From positions 1 to 55,564 of the forward strand of contig CBDVCE010000028.1 of NCBI GenBank assembly GCA_965372405.1: 55,564 nt of DNA, written 5' to 3'. The notes under the pieces are model-generated. The model had not been told where the DNA came from. It saw only the letters and a program-made list of their open reading frames with translations, and ran no database searches. Every line of letters begins with the position of its first letter. Positions within the stretch are counted from its first letter, which is position 1. Source of the stretch: Sunxiuqinia sp965372405. Its GTDB lineage: Bacteria > Bacteroidota > Bacteroidia > Bacteroidales > Prolixibacteraceae. Shown here one piece after another: positions 16,602 to 24,385 of this stretch. Position numbers and translations under genes: made by a program.

Positions 16602-18134
16602 TTATCTTTCAATTAAAACTTTTCCCGTCATCTCTGCTGGCACTTCCAATCCCATTTCTGAAAGAAGCGTTGGAGCGACATCAGCCAAAACACCATTATT
16701 CACTTTCAGGTCTTTGTTATCACTCACATAGATACAAGGAACAGGATTTAGCGAATGAGCAGTATTTGCAGATCCATCTTCATTTACTGCATTGTCTGCA
16801 TTTCCATGATCAGCAATAATCATTACATTGTAATTGCTTGCACGAGCAGCTTCAACCACTTCCTTCACACATTGATCAACAGCCTTTATTGCAGTAGAAA
16901 TCGCATTGTAATCGCCAGTGTGACCAACCATATCTCCATTTGCAAAATTCAGGCAAACAAAGTCAACCTCTCCTTTTTTGAGTTCTGAAACAATTGCATT
17001 TTTCACTTCTGGAGCAGACATTTCTGGTTGAAGATCATAAGTTGCCACTTTTGGAGATGGAATCAAAATGCGACTTTCTCCTTCAAACTCATCTTCACGA
17101 CCTCCGCTAAAGAAGAATGTTACATGTGCATATTTTTCTGTCTCGGCAATACGAATCTGCTTTAAACCGGCATTTGAAACCACTTCACCCATTGTGTTCG
17201 TTGGATTCACTTTGTCGAAAATCACATTTACATCTTTGAAAGATGCTTTGTAATTGGTCATTGTATACCATTGCAAGTCCATTGTTTTCAATCCAAACTC
17301 TGGAAGATCTTGCTGAGTGAAAGCTATTGTTGTTTGACGCAAACGGTCTGTACGGAAGTTAAAGCAAATTACAACGTCCCCTTCTTCAATCACACCAACT
17401 GGGCTTCCATCTTCATTAACCATCACAATCGGTTTCAGGAATTCATCAGTTACACCAGCATCATATGAAGCTTTAACTGTTGCTAATAAATCAGTCGATT
17501 TTTTGCCTTCGGCTTTTGTATAAAGATCGTAAGCCAATTTCAGACGATCATAATTGCTATCACGATCCATTCCATAGTAACGACCAATTATTGAAGCAAA
17601 TTTTGCGTTTGTAGACTTGATTGCTTCAAGATCAGCCTCCAAAAAACCATAGCCTGAACGTGGATCAGTATCACGACCGTCAGTCAATCCGTGGATAAAC
17701 ACATCTTCCAAGCCCATGTCGGTAGCAACCTGACAAAGAGCTGCCATATGCTTACTTAATGCATGCACACCACCAGGCCCAATCAACCCTAACAGGTGAA
17801 CTTTCTTATTATTGTCTTTCGCGTAATTATATGCTTTTACAATTTGTGGGTTTTCCCACATGCTTTTATCTTCAATGGCTTTGGTAATTTTCACCATGTC
17901 CTGATATAGGATTCTTCCAGCACCAATATTCAAGTGACCTACTTCTGAATTACCCATTTGTCCGTGTGGCAAACCAACGTCCCTTCCCGAAGTTAATAAC
18001 TGCGAATTTGGATATTCTTTTTGAAGTGAATCCATAAATGGTGTAGGAACAGAAGCAATCACATCTTTCTTCGAACCATCTCCAATTCCCCATCCATCAA
18101 GGATCATTAATAAAGTCTTTTGTACGTCAGCCAT
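16602..18134 (-). CDS. gpmI: 2,3-bisphosphoglycerate-independent phosphoglycerate mutase
   Basis: Mn-dependent interconversion of 3- and 2-phosphoglycerate in glycolysis and gluconeogenesis. At 510 residues it has the family's usual length. The alkaline-phosphatase-fold metal site is visible: Asp13 in I-L-D-G-W-G, the phosphoserine nucleophile Ser63 in M-G-N-S-E-V-G-H-L-N-I-G, and the C-terminal A-D-H-G-N-A-D metal site, with H-G-L-T-D-G-R-D-T and Y-Y-G-M-D-R-D in the transferase domain. Monocistronic, with a -7 box upstream and a terminator downstream. Confidence 0.97.
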   Translation of the reverse strand: MADVQKTLLMILDGWGIGDGSKKDVIASVPTPFMDSLQKEYPNSQLLTSGRDVGLPHGQMGNSEVGHLNIGAGRILYQDMVKITKAIEDKSMWENPQIVKAYNYAKDNNKKVHLLGLIGPGGVHALSKHMAALCQVATDMGLEDVFIHGLTDGRDTDPRSGYGFLEADLEAIKSTNAKFASIIGRYYGMDRDSNYDRLKLAYDLYTKAEGKKSTDLLATVKASYDAGVTDEFLKPIVMVNEDGSPVGVIEEGDVVICFNFRTDRLRQTTIAFTQQDLPEFGLKTMDLQWYTMTNYKASFKDVNVIFDKVNPTNTMGEVVSNAGLKQIRIAETEKYAHVTFFFSGGREDEFEGESRILIPSPKVATYDLQPEMSAPEVKNAIVSELKKGEVDFVCLNFANGDMVGHTGDYNAISTAIKAVDQCVKEVVEAARASNYNVMIIADHGNADNAVNEDGSANTAHSLNPVPCIYVSDNKDLKVNNGVLADVAPTLLSEMGLEVPAEMTGKVLIER

Positions 18135-18173
18135 AATTTATAATCGTTTTAAATAATTGACAATTAGCGGACA

Positions 18174-18181
18174 CAAAAGTA
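18174..18181 (-). promoter_or_regulatory. -7 box of the gpmI promoter
   Basis: TACTTTTG on the minus strand, 39 bases upstream of the gpmI ATG. Confidence 0.5.
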
Positions 18182-18512
18182 TTCTTTTTTCAGATGGTTT
18201 GGAAATCTATTCAAACTAAGAAACAATATTTAAAAATTAATTGATGTCTTCCTAATTTTAAATTGAATGAAAGTTCTTTAGCCAATTGGGGAAGCACGAT
18301 TGAGAGAAGTAATAGCACAGTGATATATACTCTAATACCTGCAATCTCAATCATCCTTTGAGGGAACAAAAACAATACAATGTCTCAACAAATATTACGC
18401 CATTTGTACTGCATTTATTATCACCCCAAGAATTTGATCAAAAAGGATCAGAAACCAAAAAACCGCCTAACTTATTAAGTCAAGCGGTTTTAAATATCTA
18501 GCTATTCTATTT
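18182..18512. other. Intergenic spacer upstream of gpmI
   Basis: About 330 bases without a gene. Apart from the aldolase terminator at its right end I see only AT-rich sequence and no further repeat. Confidence 0.5.
18459..18491 (-). terminator. Terminator of the aldolase operon
   Basis: Arms AAAACCGC (18459-18466) and GCGGTTTT (18484-18491), extended by ACTT/AAGT, then a T run on the minus strand. Confidence 0.8.
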
Positions 18513-19466
18513 TTATTCTAATAGTTCGTAATCATGCATCGATTTCATGAATTTTACAAAATCATCTTTTTCATCTGAGTCCATAACTGCCATAGCACTT
18601 CGAGGATGTTCGTTTAACGCCCCGGTAACCAGATAGGGAACATGATAGCCCCAATCAATTTTATTTTGCCATGGTGCCACTTGATCCTGTATTGATTGTA
18701 GCAATGGGAGTAAACGATATTTTGGATTCTTAAGGAAAGCAACTAAAATTTCAATTGGACAGTTGCCAGCTCCACGCCCCATCCCAAGCAATGTTGCATC
18801 AAGCATGGTCGCACCATTTATTAACGAAGTAATCGTATTGCTCATTGCCAATTGCATATTATTATGAGCATGAATTCCAATCTCTTTCCCTGGGAGCGCT
18901 TCTTTATACTTTTTCACTAAGTGCTCAATAGACTCGCAATACATGCTTCCAAAGCTGTCGACAACATAAACCATTTGAACCCTTGACTTTGCCAGATCAG
19001 CTAATGCCTCATCCAAATCACGTTCATTTACTTTGGAAACAGCCATTAAGTTAATTGACGTTTCATAACCTTTATCCATACAATGGTGCGCAAGCTCAAC
19101 AGCTTTATCAATTTGATGAACATAACAGGCTACACGCATTAATGAAATAGCACTCTCCGATTTGGGAAGAATATCATCAAAATCAATTCGACCAATATCA
19201 CACAATGCGGAAAGTTTTACTTTAGGCTCACCTTTCCCAATGACTCTACGGATATCTTTTTCATCACAGAACTTCCATGGCCCAACTTCATTACGGTCAA
19301 AAGCATGTTCACTACTTTTGTATCCAATTTCCATGTAGTCAACACCTGCTTCAACACAAGCATCATATACGCTTTTAACAAATTCGTCGCTAAATTGCCA
19401 TTTATTCATTAAGCCGCCATCACGCACGGTACAGTCAAGAACTTTAATATCTTTTTTATACATCAT
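18513..19466 (-). CDS. DRE-TIM metallolyase-type aldolase (4-hydroxy-2-oxovalerate aldolase-like)
   Basis: TIM-barrel aldolase of the HMGL/DRE-TIM superfamily, 317 residues. The metal and catalytic residues are readable: L-D-C-T-V-R-D-G-G (10-18; R15, D16), I-G-I-H-A-H-N-N (His199 and His201), Y-V-V-D-S-F-G (D170) and the glycine loop G-M-G-R-G-A-G-N (228-235). D-G-G replaces the D-G-x-Q of isopropylmalate/citramalate synthases, pointing to the hydroxy-oxo-acid aldolase branch, in which pyruvate enolate adds to an aldehyde. No acylating dehydrogenase partner is nearby. It overlaps the upstream chorismate-mutase-fold gene by 11 bases (eight if the second Met is used), so the two are translationally coupled. 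The substrate is unknown. Confidence 0.85.
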   Translation of the reverse strand: MMYKKDIKVLDCTVRDGGLMNKWQFSDEFVKSVYDACVEAGVDYMEIGYKSSEHAFDRNEVGPWKFCDEKDIRRVIGKGEPKVKLSALCDIGRIDFDDILPKSESAISLMRVACYVHQIDKAVELAHHCMDKGYETSINLMAVSKVNERDLDEALADLAKSRVQMVYVVDSFGSMYCESIEHLVKKYKEALPGKEIGIHAHNNMQLAMSNTITSLINGATMLDATLLGMGRGAGNCPIEILVAFLKNPKYRLLPLLQSIQDQVAPWQNKIDWGYHVPYLVTGALNEHPRSAMAVMDSDEKDDFVKFMKSMHDYELLE

Positions 19467-19770
19467 TAATTTGTTGAGGATTATTTCTTAGAAGCTTTAA
19501 CTCATGCTCAATGTTGTGTTGTACTAATTGCCTGTATAATTGCTCAATTAAATCAGCATCTAAACCCAGCTCTACGGCCCACTCTCTCCTTTTCTGATAT
19601 ACGTTCAACTGACGTTTGTGAGCAATCACAGAGTCTTGATCAGTCTTGAATTTGACAATTTCTTCTACAAATTCTTTTCTGTCAGATAACAATTTCAGAA
19701 TGGCATGATCGATCCGATCAATTTCATCTCGAACATCCGAAATATCATTATATTTCTTATTATCTTTCAT
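19456..19770 (-). CDS. Chorismate-mutase-fold (AroQ/PchB-type) protein
   Basis: All-helical AroQ-fold protein of about 104 residues. The pattern V-R-D-E-I-D-R-I-D, L-L-S-D-R-K-E-F-V, V-K-F-K-T-D and R-R-E-W-A-x-E-L-G-L-D-A resembles PchB (isochorismate pyruvate lyase) as well as chorismate mutases: the first arginine, the second-helix arginine and the K-F-K lysine are in place. The C-terminal glutamine of E. coli chorismate mutase appears as glutamate (I-E-H-E). It could make prephenate from chorismate, or pyruvate and salicylate from isochorismate. A longer frame from 19812 is rejected because a -7 box lies inside it. It is coupled by overlap to the aldolase gene. Confidence 0.82.
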   Translation of the reverse strand: MKDNKKYNDISDVRDEIDRIDHAILKLLSDRKEFVEEIVKFKTDQDSVIAHKRQLNVYQKRREWAVELGLDADLIEQLYRQLVQHNIEHELKLLRNNPQQINDV

Positions 19771-19789
19771 TTTCGATTTATTTCTAGCC

Positions 19790-19797
19790 CAAAAATA
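19790..19797 (-). promoter_or_regulatory. -7 box of the chorismate-mutase/aldolase operon
   Basis: TATTTTTG on the minus strand, 19 bases upstream of the ATG at 19770. Confidence 0.55.
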
Positions 19798-20169
19798 ACA
19801 ATTTGAAAGCATTCTGAAAATAAAGATGATAATTTATTATTTGCATCGATTTCATGAATCAACAATTATTTCTTCAAACATGAAAGATTAAGAATGGAGT
19901 TTAACAGATAAGAAGAACACAAAAGGAGTTCTTCTTTTATCCTATAATAAAAACTCCGGCTTTTCATTCGACTAGGGAGATGTTTAGAGAAACATGGAAT
20001 TTTGTCATTACTTGTATTACGTAAGTTATAAGCATTGATAAAGTGAATGATTATTTGGAATCTCTTTAAATAGCAAAAGTTCGAATTTCTATTCAAACAT
20101 TTTCCCCAAATTCATGTTAGAAAAATCGAAAACAAAAATCAAGAAGTTTAACCTTAAAATTTTACACAA
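19798..20169. other. Intergenic region upstream of the Fe-type superoxide dismutase gene
   Basis: About 370 bases between divergent operons. It contains the ~60-bp dispersed repeat (19968-20028). No clear TAnnTTTG box is seen for the dismutase gene; a short minus-strand open frame here has no coding character. Confidence 0.5.
19968..20028. repeat. ~60-bp dispersed repeat, copy 1
   Basis: TCGACTAGG(g)AGATG, TTAGAGAAA, ATGGAATTTTG, CATTACTT and ATTACGTAA occur in the same order as at 55456-55515, with about 90 percent identity by eye. The ending TTACGTAA is itself palindromic. Confidence 0.85.
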
Positions 20170-20751
20170 ATGGCTTTTGAATTACCCAAATTGCCTTATG
20201 CCAACAATGCGTTGGAGCCTTTTATTAGTGAGCAGACACTTAATTTTCACTATGGAAAACATCATCAGGCTTACGTAAATAACCTGAATAATTTAGTTCC
20301 GGGAACAGCTTTTGAAAATGCAGATCTGGAGACAATTGTTAAAGAAGCCGAAGGTGGTATTTTTAATAATGGCGCTCAGGTTTGGAACCACACTTTCTAC
20401 TTTATGCAATTCTCTGCAGATGGTTGCAATGATCCAAAAGACGAATTAAAAGCAGCTATTGAAAAAGATTTTGGAAGTGTTGAGGCTTTTGTTGAAGCAT
20501 TTAGTAAAGCAGCTGCAACTCTTTTCGGTTCTGGATGGGCATGGCTGGTTAAAGATGCTGAAGGGAAATTGAGCATTGTTCAAACAAGTAATGCCGCGAA
20601 CCCGTTGCGCGATGGTTTAGAGCCATTGATGACTTGCGATGTTTGGGAACATGCTTATTATTTAGATAAGCAAAATGCTCGCCCGAAATATGTTGAAGAT
20701 TTTTGGAAAGTATTGGACTGGAAAGTAATCTCAGAGCGTTTCTCTGGCTAA
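20170..20751 (+). CDS. sodB: Superoxide dismutase, Fe-type signature
   Basis: Cytoplasmic dismutation of superoxide to oxygen and peroxide. The 193-residue protein has all four metal ligands: His27, His74 (W-N-H-T-F-Y), Asp157 and His161 (D-V-W-E-H-A-Y-Y). The outer-sphere glutamine is in the N-terminal position (Gln70 in N-N-G-A-Q-V-W-N-H) and the C-terminal position carries alanine (S-N-A-A-N-P-L), which is the Fe-SOD arrangement. A second, Mn-type enzyme is encoded at 53545. A tiny winged-helix gene follows after 13 bases and shares the terminator. Confidence 0.95.
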   Translation: MAFELPKLPYANNALEPFISEQTLNFHYGKHHQAYVNNLNNLVPGTAFENADLETIVKEAEGGIFNNGAQVWNHTFYFMQFSADGCNDPKDELKAAIEKDFGSVEAFVEAFSKAAATLFGSGWAWLVKDAEGKLSIVQTSNAANPLRDGLEPLMTCDVWEHAYYLDKQNARPKYVEDFWKVLDWKVISERFSG

Positions 20752-20764
20752 ACATTAATTGATT

Positions 20765-20941
20765 ATGAGCGAAGAAAAAGTACTGGAGACTTTAAAAGCT
20801 TCAGTAAAACCTATGAAAGCTGGAGAGATTGCGGAACAGTCTGGTCTGGATAAAAAAGAAGTTGATAAAGCCATGAAGGTTTTAAAAACTGAAGGGAAAA
20901 TTGTATCCCCAAAACGTTGTTTTTGGGAAGCTAAGAATTAA
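20765..20941 (+). CDS. Small winged-helix DNA-binding protein
   Basis: A 58-residue protein that is essentially one winged-helix domain: helix V-L-E-T-L-K-A, helix G-E-I-A-E-Q-S-G-L, recognition helix K-K-E-V-D-K-A-M-K-V-L, and the wing G-K-I-V-S-P-K-R-C-F-W. The conserved P-K-R-C-F-W ending is typical of a small family found in Bacteroidota and archaea. The single cysteine in the wing could be redox- or metal-responsive, which would fit its place 13 bases after the dismutase stop; this is inference. The ATG at 20765 is preferred over a TTG six bases upstream. Confidence 0.8.
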   Translation: MSEEKVLETLKASVKPMKAGEIAEQSGLDKKEVDKAMKVLKTEGKIVSPKRCFWEAKN

Positions 20942-20956
20942 CAAGGCAATGATGTT

Positions 20957-20998
20957 AGGGATGTCATCTTTTGAAAAGATGACATCCTTAGCTTTTTT
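20957..20998. terminator. Terminator after the sodB operon, shared with the pyruvate-kinase-like gene
   Basis: GGATGTCATCTTTT pairs with AAAAGATGACATCC at a near-zero loop, then a T run on the plus strand; it abuts the stop codon of the convergent gene. Confidence 0.85.
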
Positions 20999-22883
20999 AG
21001 ATATTATACTTATCGTGAGATAATTTTAAGTTGGCAGCATCTTCCAGTTTTGGCAACATGGTTACTTTTTTCTTATTGAAGCGCTGCATCCGGCGCAATA
21101 TTTTATCCAACATCTTTACTGCTTTTTCAATATAGGCTCCTTTATTAAGCATCACACATTCGGCACGCTGAGCCATCGCAGCATCAGTAATCTCAGAACG
21201 GGTTGGCACTCCTTTTTTTGCTAATGATTCTAACACTTGAGTTGCCCAAACATCGGGGATGTGAGCCGCCTCGCAAATGCGCAAGATTTCTTCCTGTATA
21301 CTTGCAAAGTTTTTCCATCCGGTTTCAATAGCCAAATCACCACGTGCAATCATTACCCCAATCGGATAAGTCTGCATTGCTCGTAATATAATTGAAGGAA
21401 GGTTGTTAAAACCTTTCTGTGTCTCAATTTTTAGAATAATGCCAGTGTTGGCCTGAAGTTCTTCAAAAACATTGAGCAAATCCTGAACATCATCTTCACT
21501 ATTGACAAATGAAAGGTTAACTGCATCTGCATTTGCGCAAACAAAATCCAGATCTTTTCTGTCTTTTTCTGTCAGACCACTAATTGTTAAATCAGAGTTT
21601 GGAAGATTAATCCCTTTATCTGAACGGAGCCTGGTTCCTGTTTCTTTTGCGTAAGTAATTCTTATTTTTAGTTCTTCTGAAGAAGCTTGCTCAATAACCC
21701 CTTCAATTTTACCATCGTCAAAAAAGATTGGCTCCCCAACTTTTACATCATTAAAAATCTCAGGCAAGGTACAAGAAACATGAGCTGGCTGTAGCACATT
21801 TCCATTCTCATCATATTGGGTTGGCTCTCCAACTTTCGGATCACTATGCAGTATCAAATAATCTTCAGGATGTAAGGTTAGCGATTGTTGAATGGGAAGA
21901 AGTTCCCCAACTTTCATTACGACTTCACCGGTTTGTTTTTCTTTCTTCAAGCTTAAAAATGAACCCGTTTCAACATAAGCGGAGTCATGACAAATTCCCC
22001 AGCGTCCTTCTCCTTCTTTACTTTCAATAATAATTTCCCGATGTTTTCCACGAGTGTCAGAAAATGAAATGATATTGCCTTTTTTTAGTTTTGAAAACCA
22101 TTCCTCATCAATAGGGATAGTGGCATCGGCAATATCCTCAGGAGGATTAATCCCCGGAGGGGCAATCCATATAAGTGCAGGCTGGGTAACCTTACCTAGT
22201 GCATTTCGTTTGGGTTTAATATGAATAACTTTGGGCCCTTGAATGATACTTCCTGTTCTTAATTTCGGCCCACCCAAATCCATCATTACTCGGCATTTCT
22301 TTTTTACTAGTTTACGGGTTCTTTTCAGATTCTGAATCATCAATCCCCATGTTTCAGCATCATCATGTGCACAATTTATTCGCGCAGAGTTCATTCCTAA
22401 ATCGAGCAGTCGATATATGAAATCCTGATCATTCGCAGCTGTGTTGGGCAAGGTGACCATAATTCGTGTTCGTCTCTTTTTTGACTTATATCCAAAAAGA
22501 AGTTTTGTGTTCCGGTTCAGTAACTTTTTGCTTTCTTTTATTGAGAGCGTCCCAGTTTCTTTTTCTTCAAGGGTATTGCCGCGTAAATGATTAAGAATTG
22601 TTTTAATGTTTAGCAGACTGTCTTTTACATGAGCCTCAATATTGGAAAGGCTTGGTAAACTTAACTCCCTCAATTTGTCTTGAAGGTTATCAACGTCAAA
22701 ACTTCTAAATGCTAAATAATGGATGAGATTTTTTGCGCTTCGAGAATAAATTGGATGAACAGTTGAGAGTTGTTCCGTATAAACATTCTCTATCTCAGTT
22801 AACTTCTGAAGGATGCTACAAATTTCCTTGTCGATTAGTTCGAGCTTCTGCTGATTTATCATGCCTTTATTATTTTGTTCCAA
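20997..22883 (-). CDS. Divergent pyruvate-kinase-like protein with N-terminal helical extension
   Basis: The barrel of pyruvate kinase is recognisable: R-T-R-I-M-V-T-L (138-145), A-R-I-N-C-A-H (167-173), M-D-L-G-G-P-K-L-R-T-G (201-211), the catalytic-lysine strand I-L-K-I-E-T (Lys485), A-R-G-D-L-A-I-E (513-520), A-T-Q-V-L-E-S and P-T-R-S-E-I-T-D-A-A. Differences from ordinary enzymes: about 130 predicted helical residues precede the barrel, the lid-like insertion is very long (about 215-420), the M-L-S-G-E-T motif is replaced by M-L-N-K-G-A-Y, and the allosteric C-terminal domain is missing. It could be a second pyruvate kinase or an enzyme acting on another enolpyruvate or phosphate donor. 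Monocistronic, convergent with sodB. Confidence 0.75.
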   Translation of the reverse strand: MEQNNKGMINQQKLELIDKEICSILQKLTEIENVYTEQLSTVHPIYSRSAKNLIHYLAFRSFDVDNLQDKLRELSLPSLSNIEAHVKDSLLNIKTILNHLRGNTLEEKETGTLSIKESKKLLNRNTKLLFGYKSKKRRTRIMVTLPNTAANDQDFIYRLLDLGMNSARINCAHDDAETWGLMIQNLKRTRKLVKKKCRVMMDLGGPKLRTGSIIQGPKVIHIKPKRNALGKVTQPALIWIAPPGINPPEDIADATIPIDEEWFSKLKKGNIISFSDTRGKHREIIIESKEGEGRWGICHDSAYVETGSFLSLKKEKQTGEVVMKVGELLPIQQSLTLHPEDYLILHSDPKVGEPTQYDENGNVLQPAHVSCTLPEIFNDVKVGEPIFFDDGKIEGVIEQASSEELKIRITYAKETGTRLRSDKGINLPNSDLTISGLTEKDRKDLDFVCANADAVNLSFVNSEDDVQDLLNVFEELQANTGIILKIETQKGFNNLPSIILRAMQTYPIGVMIARGDLAIETGWKNFASIQEEILRICEAAHIPDVWATQVLESLAKKGVPTRSEITDAAMAQRAECVMLNKGAYIEKAVKMLDKILRRMQRFNKKKVTMLPKLEDAANLKLSHDKYNI

Positions 22884-22930
22884 TAGAAATTAAAAGTAGG
22901 TATAAACTAATCAATGTTTAAAGATTTAGC

Positions 22931-22966
22931 AAAAAAAATGAGCACCCCAAAAAGAGTGCTCATTTC
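22931..22966 (-). terminator. Terminator of the xylose operon
   Basis: AAATGAGCAC/GTGCTCATTT stem with a long purine/pyrimidine loop and a T run on the minus strand, about 35 bases after the xylE stop. Confidence 0.8.
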
Positions 22967-23001
22967 ATTCAAATAAAATACTAAACTATAAAAATAAAGA
23001 A

Positions 23002-24381
23002 TTATTTTTTCCAAATGTCTTCCATTTCCTCTAGCGTTTTCCCTTTGGTTTCAGGAACCATTTTCCATACAAAAATGAATGAGAGGACACTCATAAGTCC
23101 ATAGAAACTATAAGTCATTCCTCCACTCAATTCCATCATTGCCGGATAAGTTGATGATATAAAATAGTTGGCTGCCCACTGAGCGGCAACAGCAAGTGCG
23201 ACTGCTCTTCCCCTAATTTTATTTGGGAAAATCTCAGCAATTAAAACCCAGCAAACAGGGCCCCATGAAAACATGAATGATGCTGTATATATAATGATAA
23301 AAACAAGTGTGCTAATGCCAATTATATTCATGAACGAAAGTGCTCCAATAGCAAACATTCCGATAGCCATCCCAATTGATCCGGTCATCAGCAAAGGTTT
23401 ACGACCCCATTTGTCAACCGTAAGAATAGCAACACATGAGAAAAGGACATTAACTATTCCCATCACAACAGTTTGCAACATGGAGGCATCTTTTTCGGCT
23501 CCCATGCTTTCAAAAATTCTTGGAGCATAATAAAGGGCTACATTAATTCCTACAAATTGCTGGAAAATAGAAAGCAATACTCCAATGGCAATAACAATTT
23601 TACCATAAGAAAAAAGCTTTGCTGATGACTTCTCAACCGTGCTTTTAATATCGTTTAAAACAACTTTTGCTCTTTCTTTTCCATTAATTTTTGTAAGAAT
23701 CCTTAATGCATTAGCATCATCATGATTTAGTGCCAGATAACGAGGACTTTCCGGGACAACAAATAATAATAAGCCGAATATTCCTGCAGGGATGGCTTCT
23801 GAAACAAACATCTTTCTCCATCCTATTGTATTAATCCATTCTAAAGGTTGACCATTGGCAATTCCCCAGTTCACAAAATAAACAACCAACATTCCTGAAA
23901 TAATAGCAACCTGGTTGATTGAAATCAGGCGACCACGGATTTCTGCTGGTGCAATTTCACTAATATACATTGGAGTAACTGCCGATGCAAGTCCAACACC
24001 AATACCGCCAATTACACGGTAAAAATTGAACATGTATAACAAACCCATTGTTGGTTCACCTTTTGTGAAAAACAAAAATTCAGGATGACCTGAGCCTAAT
24101 GCTGAAAGGAAAAACAATCCAGCTGCAATCATCAATGATTTTTTTCTTCCGAGTGCTGAAGCAAGTAAGCCTGATAGACCACCTCCAATAATACATCCAA
24201 TTAAAGCACTGGATATGGTTGCTCCGTGTGCCCACGAACTAAGACCAAGCCCACTAACAAGAAAAGCCTGAACAGATTTCTCCGCACCTGAAATTACTGC
24301 AGTGTCATACCCAAAGAGTAAACCTCCTAAAGTTGCCACCATAGTGATGGCAACTACATAGAATGAATTTTGTTTTTTCAT
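23002..24381 (-). CDS. xylE: D-xylose:proton symporter (MFS sugar porter)
   Basis: Twelve-helix inner-membrane sugar porter, 459 residues. Family signatures: G-G-L-L-F-G-Y-D-T-A-V-I-S-G (19-32), G-R-K-K-S-L after helix 2, E-I-A-P-A-E-I-R-G-R, V-P-E-S-P-R-Y-L after helix 6, Q-Q-F-V-G-I-N in helix 7 (sugar-binding), and V-P-E-T-K-G-K-T-L-E-E-M at the end. Xylose as substrate is inferred from its place four bases after xylA in the xylB-xylA-xylE operon. The terminator lies immediately downstream. Confidence 0.92.
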   Translation of the reverse strand: MKKQNSFYVVAITMVATLGGLLFGYDTAVISGAEKSVQAFLVSGLGLSSWAHGATISSALIGCIIGGGLSGLLASALGRKKSLMIAAGLFFLSALGSGHPEFLFFTKGEPTMGLLYMFNFYRVIGGIGVGLASAVTPMYISEIAPAEIRGRLISINQVAIISGMLVVYFVNWGIANGQPLEWINTIGWRKMFVSEAIPAGIFGLLLFVVPESPRYLALNHDDANALRILTKINGKERAKVVLNDIKSTVEKSSAKLFSYGKIVIAIGVLLSIFQQFVGINVALYYAPRIFESMGAEKDASMLQTVVMGIVNVLFSCVAILTVDKWGRKPLLMTGSIGMAIGMFAIGALSFMNIIGISTLVFIIIYTASFMFSWGPVCWVLIAEIFPNKIRGRAVALAVAAQWAANYFISSTYPAMMELSGGMTYSFYGLMSVLSFIFVWKMVPETKGKTLEEMEDIWKK

Positions 24382-24385
24382 GGTA

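Noticed and set aside
18513..19770. Meta-cleavage pathway (MhpE-type) aldolase
   Set aside because: No acylating aldehyde dehydrogenase or hydratase adjoins; the coupled partner is an AroQ-fold protein.
19866..20096. Minus-strand 76-residue protein
   Set aside because: Covers the dispersed repeat copy; composition is not coding-like.
20765..20941. Antitoxin of a toxin-antitoxin pair
   Set aside because: Only a winged-helix protein is present and its neighbour is a dismutase, not a toxin.
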